A stretch of DNA of 36,961 bases from a virus: positions 1 through 36,961 of the IMG/VR virus record IMGVR_UViG_3300035181_001968, one strand, 5' to 3'. The notes under the pieces were generated by a model. The model ran no database searches and was not told the DNA's origin. It saw only the letters and a program-made list of their open reading frames with translations. A program made the translations under genes and the position numbers. Shown here in pieces: positions 23,009 through 28,045 of the stretch; within the stretch, counting starts at the first letter, position 1; every line of letters begins with the position of its first letter.

Positions 23009-23211
23009 TTAGTATCTATTTCTCAAGAAGAACAGTTTCAATGTGAAAAACTGCACTAAGCTTTAAAAGCTCTTGGTTTTACTAAGCATTGGCATGTCAG
23101 AAAACGTAAGGATAATGTAACTTCAGAGTTACTGTCTTGAAATTCAATGATGCAATCTGTCATGAACTTAGTAAAACCAAGCAGTCTTGAAAATTTAGTA
23201 GGTAAAATTTG
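23009..23211 (+). pseudogene. remnant of a gene interrupted by the TnpB element
   Basis: Directly after the element one frame reads DLVSISQEEQFQCEKLH-stop-ALKALGFTKHWHVRKRKDN...SELLS-stop-NSMMQSVMNLVKPSS...GKI-stop, protein-like but with two internal stops. To the left, ATGATAAAAGTAGTA (22855-22869) overlaps the vWA stop and could be the original start, so the element probably inserted about 15 bases into this gene. No function is recognised. Confidence 0.45.
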
Positions 23212-23231
23212 ACTAAATATACACCCTTGAG

Positions 23232-23238
23232 ATAAATA
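23232..23238 (+). promoter_or_regulatory. late-type promoter box ATAAATA
   Basis: GATAAATACATTT lies 28 bases before the ATG at 23267, the spacing seen at other late boxes here. Confidence 0.45.
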
Positions 23239-23266
23239 CATTTGATATCTCTATTAGGGAAGAAAT

Positions 23267-23686
23267 ATGAAGCTTTCTGAAATAAAAGTACAGTTGATTC
23301 AAACGTTTTTCACTGAAGATCTAGTAGGAGTACCCAGTGATCAAATCGATGAAATTTTTGAATCGTTGGGTAAGTTAGCTAACATTGATTTAAGTCTTGA
23401 TAAATTTTTGAATATCTCTCAAAATTCCATTCAGTCAGCAGACCCAAGTAAAGCCTTCAAAAAATTCACTGAAGGAAAGATCTCACTGATCACGATCACT
23501 GAAGATGACGGTTCACGTTCTAATGTTATCTTTGCTGCAGTTAGAACTGGTAAAACTGTTTTTTATGTTGATCTTACAAAGTCAATGATCACAGAAAAAC
23601 AATGTGATTTCAGTACTGTAAAGCAAGCGATCAGACAAGCAAAAAACATTAATGATGATGTTTACTATAACATCATGTCAAAATAA
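23267..23686 (+). CDS. conserved phage protein, unknown function
   Basis: A 139-residue soluble protein with GGGAAG before the ATG. The N-terminal half is helical (VPSDQIDEIFESLGKLANIDLS); the C-terminal half is mixed (KISLITITEDDGSRSNVIFAAVRTGKTVFYVDL). RTGKT resembles a phosphate loop only superficially, without the rest of a P-loop domain. It is probably a late protein judged by the promoter box, and is followed 6 bases later by the 349-residue gene. Confidence 0.65.
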   Translation: MKLSEIKVQLIQTFFTEDLVGVPSDQIDEIFESLGKLANIDLSLDKFLNISQNSIQSADPSKAFKKFTEGKISLITITEDDGSRSNVIFAAVRTGKTVFYVDLTKSMITEKQCDFSTVKQAIRQAKNINDDVYYNIMSK

Positions 23687-23692
23687 GGCAAA

Positions 23693-24742
23693 ATGAAAAA
23701 TATGAACACCCAACTAGATAGAATGTTAGCACTTTCTGGAAAAAACAAAGAACAGAATTTAATCAACCAGCTTAAAATTGAAAAACACGCGATCATAGAA
23801 AGTTATGATCGCACAATTGAACATTTAAAAAACAACAATCAGATTGATGAAGGAATTTTTACTGCTCTTAAAAACGCGTTTGGAACTGCAAATAACCTAA
23901 GAAAGGCAGGTGTACAAGGGGTAAAAAATAAAATAAGCACGCTTGCTGGAAACGTCAAGGCGATATATAAGTCAGCAAGAGCTAAAGCTGAATTAAAAAC
24001 TTTGATCGATGGTCTTGAAGATGCAATCTTGTCGTTTGAAAATCTTACTAAACAGACAAATACGATCATTAGTAGCGATCCTGAGATCAGGCAAGAGTTA
24101 GAAATTTTCAAAAAGACGTTTGAAGCGATGATCATTAGTTTAACTGCTCGCCAAGCAGTTGCTGAAAATATTGAAACAGATGATTCAGCGATTAAAAATA
24201 TGTTGGTTGAAATGGGTGTTATAGTTGAAGATCAACTAACATTACTAGAAGCTGAAAAAGTTTCACCTGAACTAATTAAAGATGTAATGATAACTGCAGC
24301 ATTTGAAGAAGCTGCAAAGCGCATGAAATTCATCAGCACCGCAACTCAACTCAAGAACGGAACGCTGGTATTTGACACTGGGTTGAATGGGATCAAAAAT
24401 GACGGCTCGGAAGATCCAAATTCTTCTTATCTGTTAAAGATCTATGCTGACGGCCAAATTAGGGGTGAACTCAAGGGTATTAAGTTAGCTAGAGTAAATG
24501 ATGGTTGGACACAAGGAAAACCGTTTAACAGTTCACATTATCGTTTAGGTAAACCAATCACAGGTAAAAATGAAGCAGAAATGTACAAAAATGCTTTGAT
24601 TGACGTAGTAAAACGTTACGAGAAAAAGAAAGCTCGTTACGGTAAAGAAAAGCAAATCATTGCTGATCGCTTTGCCGAGTTTAACAAAGTCTGGAATTAT
24701 GCTAACTACGGCAGCGAAGCTGAACCTGACACAAAGGATTAA
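23693..24742 (+). CDS. large helical phage protein, unknown function
   Basis: A 349-residue protein (a second ATG at 23702 is possible). Residues 1-250 are mainly long charged helices and probable coiled coil (NKEQNLINQLKIEKHAII, KAELKTLIDGLEDAILSFENL). The C-terminal 100 residues form a different, beta-containing part (YLLKIYADGQIRGELKGIKLARV, SSHYRLGKPI). It might be a virion or injected protein given the late promoter upstream, but it lacks the MKTF(K/R)QYIQEA peptide of the 3'-end genes. Function unknown. Confidence 0.68.
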   Translation: MKNMNTQLDRMLALSGKNKEQNLINQLKIEKHAIIESYDRTIEHLKNNNQIDEGIFTALKNAFGTANNLRKAGVQGVKNKISTLAGNVKAIYKSARAKAELKTLIDGLEDAILSFENLTKQTNTIISSDPEIRQELEIFKKTFEAMIISLTARQAVAENIETDDSAIKNMLVEMGVIVEDQLTLLEAEKVSPELIKDVMITAAFEEAAKRMKFISTATQLKNGTLVFDTGLNGIKNDGSEDPNSSYLLKIYADGQIRGELKGIKLARVNDGWTQGKPFNSSHYRLGKPITGKNEAEMYKNALIDVVKRYEKKKARYGKEKQIIADRFAEFNKVWNYANYGSEAEPDTKD

Positions 24743-24745
24743 ATC

Positions 24746-25087
24746 ATGAAACTATCTGACATAATCAGAGATGAAACCATCAAAGAATCATTTGTATCAA
24801 GATTAGATAAACTTACTGAAAAAGAACTTACTAAAAAGCTAAAGCAGTACGAAGGAACTATTACTGAAACAAAAATTCTTTTTTCAAAATTCATCAGTTT
24901 AAAGAATGGAACGACTGCTAAGTACGCGATCGTTACTTTTGATGACGACGAATACTTAGTAAATTTTATCGAACTTGAACATGACCTTAAGAACGGAATT
25001 GAAGTCATTAAAGTAGATCCAATGCCAACTGAAATATTTGATTCTAAAACTAAAGCAATAAACTACGTGCGAAGTATAGCACAGTAA
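24746..25087 (+). CDS. small phage protein, unknown function
   Basis: A 113-residue protein starting 4 bases after the previous stop, with AAAGGA upstream, so both are likely co-translated. The pattern is helical N-terminus (SFVSRLDKLTEKELTKKLKQYEG) and beta C-terminus (GTTAKYAIVTFDDDEYLVNFIEL). It resembles the C-terminal part of its neighbours in style only. No family assigned. Confidence 0.62.
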   Translation: MKLSDIIRDETIKESFVSRLDKLTEKELTKKLKQYEGTITETKILFSKFISLKNGTTAKYAIVTFDDDEYLVNFIELEHDLKNGIEVIKVDPMPTEIFDSKTKAINYVRSIAQ

Positions 25088-25107
25088 ATACTAAATTCTG
25101 GATAAAA

Positions 25108-25257
25108 ATGAGCATAAATGAACATACTGGCGAAAAACAAGCCACTAAAGCAGCATCTGACAGCTATCGTGAAAATTATGATAAAATTTTCAGAAAAGAA
25201 AAAACTGCTAAAAAAGAAACAGAAAAAGAAGCTGATAAAAGTAATGAAATGAAGTAA
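25108..25257 (+). CDS. 49-residue protein with SYRENYDKIFR motif
   Basis: The ATG at 25108 opens 49 codons ending KSNEMK-stop. DSYRENYDKIFRKEK (residues 18-32) matches the 98-residue protein at 21838, and the upstream EHTGEKQATKAA also parallels its N-terminus. The tail is lysine- and glutamate-rich. AGTAAATACTA (a late-promoter-like box) lies about 17 bases before the start. The paralogy is the main reason to accept it as a gene. Confidence 0.55.
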   Translation: MSINEHTGEKQATKAASDSYRENYDKIFRKEKTAKKETEKEADKSNEMK

Positions 25258-25265
25258 AATAAATG

Positions 25266-25293
25266 TTTACTTTCTAGCTCACTAAGATATAAT
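25266..25293 (+). promoter_or_regulatory. T4-like early promoter before the large tRNA array
   Basis: TTTACT (25266-25271), 16 bases, TATAAT (25288-25293). The first transcribed bases would be the 23-bp helix of the tRNA-like element. Confidence 0.75.
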
Positions 25294-25301
25294 GTTTAAA
25301 C

Positions 25302-25463
25302 TAGATGTTGTTAAGGAATTCAAGTAGTTTAGCGGCGAGAACGGAGCTGAAGGCTAGTTCATCAGAATTAAGGTACCTTGATTCTGAAAAGAAAACCGTG
25401 AGGTGCTTTCGTGCAGGTCAGACCTTGGTTCGAATCCAAGCTTGAATTCCTTAACAGCATCTA
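25302..25463 (+). tRNA. interrupted tRNA-like element with 23-bp flanking helix
   Basis: Acceptor ATTCAAG (25318-25324) pairs with CTTGAAT (25441-25447). A D-like arm (GTTT...GAAC) and a T-arm CTTGG-TTCGAAT-CCAAG are clear. The acceptor pairing extends outward without a break to 23 bp (25302-25324 with 25441-25463, one G.U). Between the D- and T-arms are about 76 bases instead of about 26. They include a 12-bp inverted repeat (TCAGAATTAAGG/CCTTGATTCTGA). One reading is a split anticodon arm: CGGAG-CTGAAG (Phe-like GAA), about 50 extra bases, then C-TTTCG. The isotype is uncertain. Confidence 0.5.
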
Positions 25464-25515
25464 AGTCAAAGGCATGTTAATGACGAGACTTTGTTGCTCG
25501 TGTATAAATAAAATT

Positions 25516-25641
25516 ATGAAAGCTATTGCAATGAAAACTAAACCCTGTATACAAGCTACAATTATCGATCAGCATATTGAACGAGAGTTTAATATGCCAG
25601 CAGATAATCATGGGAAACCCTTGCAATGGAAAGTGGAATGA
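25516..25641 (+). CDS. possible 41-residue protein
   Basis: ATG at 25516 opens MKAIAMKTKPCIQATIIDQH, ending KPLQWKVE-stop. An exact TATAAATA box (25503-25510) lies immediately upstream, but no ribosome binding site is seen. A terminator follows at 25677. Could be a gene remnant. Confidence 0.35.
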   Translation: MKAIAMKTKPCIQATIIDQHIEREFNMPADNHGKPLQWKVE

Positions 25642-25676
25642 GTTAACGCTTAAACCACAAAGTTAGAATCTAAAGC

Positions 25677-25710
25677 AAGGGACCTTAAAATAAGGTCCCT
25701 TTCTTATTTT
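25677..25710 (+). terminator. intrinsic terminator
   Basis: AAGGGACCTTA (25677-25687) pairs with TAAGGTCCCTT (25691-25701), loop AAA, then TCTTATTTT. Confidence 0.85.
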
Positions 25711-25917
25711 GGTTAAAAGAAAATTAAAACCGGTCTTCAATCTGGAGAATGGTTTAAGATTATTAAGGATGATGATACTATAGAAATTTTTATCAAGTTG
25801 TAAGCTAAACTCGAAAAGGCACACCCGGTGTCCACAGACGAGGATAAACAAACTGTAGTAAGTAGGGGGGTTCTGGAGGCTAAAGCCGATAGACAAGCAT
25901 ATGATGTATATGCGGCT
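25711..25917 (+). other. gene-free stretch with two short coding relics
   Basis: Two adjacent frames look coding but have no start codon: KKIKTGLQSGEWFKIIKDDD...FIKL-stop (ending near 25803) and AKLEKAHPVSTDEDKQTVV...DVYAAASVV-stop (ending inside tRNA-Val). They are probably fragments of lost genes. No promoter is evident. Confidence 0.35.
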
Positions 25918-25991
25918 GCTTCGGTAGTTTAATGGTAGAACACTGCTCCTACAAAGCAGATACGAGGGTTCGATTCCCTAACGAAGTACCA
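25918..25991 (+). tRNA. tRNA-Val(UAC) with C33
   Basis: Acceptor GCTTCGG/ACGAAGT (6 of 7 pairs), anticodon arm CTGCT-CCTACAA-AGCAG, T-loop TTCGATT, ACCA encoded. The universally conserved U33 is C. Confidence 0.8.
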
Positions 25992-25999
25992 AAATTATT

Positions 26000-26069
26000 G
26001 CCCTATCCAGTGGAACTGGTGCTGAGCCTACGAAGTTCGGTGACGGAGGTTCGATTCCTTCATAGGGTG
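26000..26069 (+). tRNA. tRNA-Arg(ACG) with shortened D-arm
   Basis: Acceptor GCCCTAT/ATAGGGT, anticodon arm TGAGC-CTACGAA-GTTCG, T-arm GGAGG-TTCGATT-CCTTC. Only 16 bases separate the acceptor and anticodon stems (CCAG-TGGAA-CTGG), fewer than normal. Confidence 0.8.
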
Positions 26070-26071
26070 CC

Positions 26072-26124
26072 GATGAGGTGGTGCAATGTTAGCACAGGTC
26101 TCAGTTCCGAGACTTAAATGAAAT
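26072..26124 (+). pseudogene. tRNA 5'-half remnant
   Basis: A D-arm (GTGC-AATGTTA-GCAC) and an anticodon-like arm (GTCTC-AGTTCC-GAGAC, six-base loop) are present, but no T-arm or acceptor strand follows before tRNA-Asn begins. Confidence 0.45.
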
Positions 26125-26216
26125 TCCACGGTAGCATCAAGGTGATGCAGCGGACTGTTAATCCGTGACTTAATTGTCTAGGCTGGTTCGATCCCAGCCC
26201 GTGGAGCATCACATCC
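26125..26216 (+). tRNA. tRNA-Asn(GUU) with long variable arm
   Basis: Acceptor TCCACGG/CCGTGGA, D-arm GCATC...GATGC, anticodon arm GCGGA-CTGTTAA-TCCGT, T-arm GCTGG-TTCGATC-CCAGC. The variable region is 15 bases with GAC-TTAATT-GTC, unusual for asparagine. Confidence 0.88.
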
Positions 26217-26219
26217 AAT

Positions 26220-26295
26220 GGTTGTAAAGTGTCTATAGATACACGGGACCCTGTCAAGGTTCAATAGTTGGGAGCGTTACCCACTACAACCGCCA
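26220..26295 (+). tRNA. tRNA-Asp(GUC), alternative elbow
   Basis: Acceptor GGTTGTA/TACAACC, D-arm GTGT-CTATAGAT-ACAC, anticodon loop CTGTCAA, T-loop AGCGTTA, GCCA encoded. It has A8, no GG in the D-loop and no TTC in the T-loop. Confidence 0.85.
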
Positions 26296-26307
26296 AAATG
26301 ATAAAAT

Positions 26308-26382
26308 ACAGCATGAGTCAGCTAGGGTGGACACTTCCCTTTCAAGGAAGAGAGACGGGGGCAGAACCCGTATGCTGTGCCA
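26308..26382 (+). tRNA. tRNA-Glu(UUC), alternative elbow
   Basis: Acceptor ACAGCAT/ATGCTGT, D-arm GTC-AGCTAGGGTG-GAC, anticodon arm CTTCC-CTTTCAA-GGAAG, T-arm ACGGG-GGCAGAA-CCCGT, GCCA encoded. G8; T-loop starts GGC instead of TTC. Confidence 0.86.
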
Positions 26383-26400
26383 GATGTTAGAGTGTTTTGG

Positions 26401-26475
26401 GGTGACTTGATTGTGATAGTAGCAACCCTCTCTGTGAAAGAGGTAGAACGGGAGCGGAACCCGTAAGTCACCCCA
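26401..26475 (+). tRNA. tRNA-His(GUG), alternative elbow
   Basis: G-1 (26401) faces C73. Acceptor GTGACTT/AAGTCAC, D-arm TTG-TGATAGTAG-CAA, anticodon arm CCTCT-CTGTGAA-AGAGG, T-arm ACGGG-AGCGGAA-CCCGT, CCA encoded. G8, D-loop AG, T-loop AGC. Outer bases TTTGG/CCAAA extend the acceptor pairing. Confidence 0.86.
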
Positions 26476-26493
26476 AAGCGCTTTATGAAAAAT

Positions 26494-26568
26494 GGGCTGT
26501 TAGTGATAACGGGAGCACGGGTGCCTTGCAAGTACTTAGACGGGGTTCGATTCCCCGACGGTCCACCA
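26494..26568 (+). tRNA. tRNA-Ala(UGC)
   Basis: Acceptor GGGCTGT/ACGGTCC, D-arm GTG...CAC with GGG, anticodon loop CTTGCAA, T-arm CGGGG-TTCGATT-CCCCG, ACCA encoded. Canonical core. Confidence 0.88.
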
Positions 26569-26595
26569 GATAGAAGATAGATTAAAAGAAATAAT

Positions 26596-26667
26596 CGGTG
26601 TGTGGGTCAAAGGTTGATCACTCGTTTTGGGAGCGAGACTATGTGTGTTCGAGTCACACCACACCGA
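26596..26667 (+). tRNA. tRNA-Pro(UGG)
   Basis: Acceptor CGGTGTG/CACACCG, D-arm GGTC-AAAGGTT-GATC, anticodon arm CTCGT-TTTGGGA-GCGAG, T-arm GTGTG-TTCGAGT-CACAC. Confidence 0.92.
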
Positions 26668-26701
26668 CCGGTTTTCAGGTGGTTTTATCCTAGTGAAATG
26701 A

Positions 26702-26944
26702 CAAGGGGGAGGCTTATCGGGAACAAATAACCGATATGAGCGCCACGATGCTTATAGCGAATATACTCCGCAAGCTATAGGAAAATCTAAGAATTTATTA
26801 GAGAATTATTATGAAATTAATAGTCAAAAAGATCTTAATGAAATCTTTGATTGGATAAAGTTAAACTATGATCCTTTGATCAAGTATTGGAACAATGAAT
26901 ATTCTAGCGATCGTAATTTTTATGATGAGTTAGTAAAGATTTAA
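26702..26944 (+). pseudogene. open frame without a normal start, probable gene remnant
   Basis: About 80 codons (QGGGLSGTNNRYERHDAYSE, then GKSKNLLENYYEIN, FDWIKLNYDPLIKYW, FYDELVKI-stop) have protein-like composition but no ATG, GTG or TTG in a usable place; a TGA precedes the frame. The tRNA-Pro gene lies just upstream. Either the 5' end was lost or a frameshift has occurred. No family is recognised. Confidence 0.4.
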
Positions 26945-26948
26945 ATTC

Positions 26949-27022
26949 GGGATTCAAACATTAAAGTGATGTAACTGGCTTTTAACCAGTAAAACAGGGG
27001 GCAGTACCCTGGAGTCCCACCA
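26949..27022 (+). tRNA. tRNA-Lys(UUU), alternative elbow
   Basis: Acceptor GGGATTC/GAGTCCC, A8-A9, D-arm ACAT-TAAAGTG-ATGT, anticodon arm ACTGG-CTTTTAA-CCAGT, T-arm CAGGG-GGCAGTA-CCCTG, ACCA encoded. Confidence 0.88.
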
Positions 27023-27067
27023 AACGTTATATTGATCCCAGACATGTAGCGCTTCCAACACAGATAT

Positions 27068-27141
27068 AGTTCTTTAGCTCAATGGTAGAGCAATCGACCG
27101 ATAATCGATAGATGAAAGTTCAACTCTTTCAAGAACTACCA
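27068..27141 (+). tRNA. tRNA-Ile(GAU) with C33
   Basis: Acceptor AGTTCTT/AAGAACT, D-arm GCTC-AATGGTA-GAGC, anticodon arm ATCGA-CCGATAA-TCGAT, T-arm GAAAG-TTCAACT-CTTTC, ACCA encoded. U33 is C, as in tRNA-Val. Confidence 0.88.
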
Positions 27142-27196
27142 GTTACTTTCTAGTCTAGTAATAGGATGTCTGGTTCGATTCCAAGGAGGGCTGCCG
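27142..27196 (+). pseudogene. tRNA 3'-half remnant
   Basis: T-arm-like TCTGG-TTCGATT-CCAAG followed by GAGGGCT-GCC, without its own D-arm. The 5' strand AGTTCTT of the preceding tRNA-Ile could pair with this acceptor strand too (three G.U pairs), suggesting a duplicated 3' half. Confidence 0.45.
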
Positions 27197-27201
27197 TAAG
27201 T

Positions 27202-27272
27202 TGGGGTATAGTTAAGTGGTATAACAAAAGGTTTTGAACCTTTCATCCTCAGTTCGATTCTGAGTGCCCTAG
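27202..27272 (+). tRNA. tRNA-Gln(UUG)
   Basis: Acceptor TGGGGTA/TGCCCTA, D-arm GTT-AAGTGGTAT-AAC, anticodon arm AAAGG-TTTTGAA-CCTTT, T-arm CTCAG-TTCGATT-CTGAG. CCA not encoded. Confidence 0.9.
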
Positions 27273-27384
27273 GTAATTTTACAAGACAGTGAAAAGAATT
27301 CACAATTTGCTACTTGTTGGATCCATAACAATGAATCAATATGTAAATAATGGTTGGGTTAGAGGTAGAAACATGAAATTCAAA

Positions 27385-27460
27385 TCTGTCTAAGCTAATC
27401 TAGTGAAAGCGCTGCGCTGAAAACGCAGAGAGGTTGGAGCAAAACCAACAGACAGAACCA
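27385..27460 (+). tRNA. tRNA-Phe(GAA), alternative elbow
   Basis: Acceptor TCTGTCT/AGACAGA, A8-A9, D-arm GCT-AATCTAGTGAA-AGC, anticodon arm CTGCG-CTGAAAA-CGCAG, T-arm GTTGG-AGCAAAA-CCAAC, ACCA encoded. Confidence 0.88.
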
Positions 27461-27536
27461 GACATATTCGTAGATTGGTTCATGCGTCGGTCTGCAAAAC
27501 CGAAGAAGATGGGTTCGATTCCCTCATATGTCTCCA
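27461..27536 (+). tRNA. tRNA-Cys(GCA)
   Basis: It starts at the base after the previous CCA. Acceptor GACATAT/ATATGTC, anticodon arm TCGGT-CTGCAAA-ACCGA, T-loop TTCGATT, discriminator T plus CCA. The T-stem has weak outer pairs. Confidence 0.86.
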
Positions 27537-27645
27537 AAACATGTTTAGCACGTGAATGAGCTCAAAAAGATTGTACTTAGCAGTTTAGCTCTGTTAGTGA
27601 TAGTGGTTAGCAACGTCAGACTACCTGTACTGATAACATAGAATT
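27537..27645 (+). other. spacer with tRNA-like words, no gene
   Basis: Contains AGTTTAGCTCTGTTAG and TAGTGGTTAGCAACG, similar to D-arm sequences, but I could not fold a complete tRNA. No reading frame of note. Confidence 0.3.
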
Positions 27646-27737
27646 CCTACGGCAGCTCTCGGTAGAGCAGGCGGTCTTATAAACCGTTTAGGGCAGATAA
27701 CCCCCAGGTCTAGGTTCAACTCCTAGCCGTAGGACCA
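27646..27737 (+). tRNA. tRNA-Ile(UAU) with long variable arm
   Basis: Acceptor CCTACGG/CCGTAGG, D-arm GCTC-TCGGTA-GAGC, anticodon arm GCGGT-CTTATAA-ACCGT, T-arm CTAGG-TTCAACT-CCTAG, ACCA. About 22 bases of variable region include GGG...CCC, as in class II tRNAs. Confidence 0.82.
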
Positions 27738-27800
27738 ATAATCTCTACTACACTACTACCAACAAACGTAACTTTTAGTATAGTAAACTTTCAGCGTCAT

Positions 27801-27872
27801 CACGATCTGGTGAACTGGCTATCACGGATCCCTCATATGGATTAGTACACGGATCGTAACCGTGGATCGTGA
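27801..27872 (+). tRNA. tRNA-Met(CAU) or Ile2(CAU)
   Basis: Acceptor CACGATC/GATCGTG, D-arm GTGA-ACTGGCTA-TCAC, anticodon arm GATCC-CTCATAT-GGATT, T-arm CACGG-ATCGTAA-CCGTG. T54 is A, but T55-C56 and the D-loop GG are kept. CCA not encoded. A run of eight C follows. Confidence 0.82.
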
Positions 27873-27985
27873 CTAAACCCCCCCCCTCTTTTTCTTGAGA
27901 TGTCTTATCTCAAGGTATCTTAGATCGAGTCATGGTAAATCTACCATCTCCTATATCAAAAGCTCTATGATTAACATAAAACTTG

Positions 27986-28014
27986 TTTACTTTTTGCATA
28001 AATGATGATAAAAT
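27986..28014 (+). promoter_or_regulatory. T4-like early promoter for the helicase
   Basis: TTTACT (27986-27991), 17 bases, TAAAAT (28009-28014), within CTTGTTTACTTTTT. Confidence 0.82.
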
Positions 28015-28045
28015 TATCATATCTTGAATGCGTTAGGAAACAAAA

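Noticed and set aside
23267-23686. P-loop ATPase from RTGKT
   Set aside because: A lone GKT without a preceding glycine-rich loop, Walker B or other nucleotide-binding motif is not enough.
27330-27392. 20-residue open frame MNQYVNNGW... before tRNA-Phe
   Set aside because: Very short, no ribosome binding site, and it runs into the tRNA acceptor stem.
27878-27885. Run of eight C as a phase-variation tract
   Set aside because: It lies in non-coding DNA after tRNA-Met and does not fall within a promoter or gene that length changes would switch.
27893-27913. Terminator CTTGAGAT-GTCTT-ATCTCAAG
   Set aside because: The hairpin is real, but no T tract follows on either strand. Function is unclear, so I did not call it.
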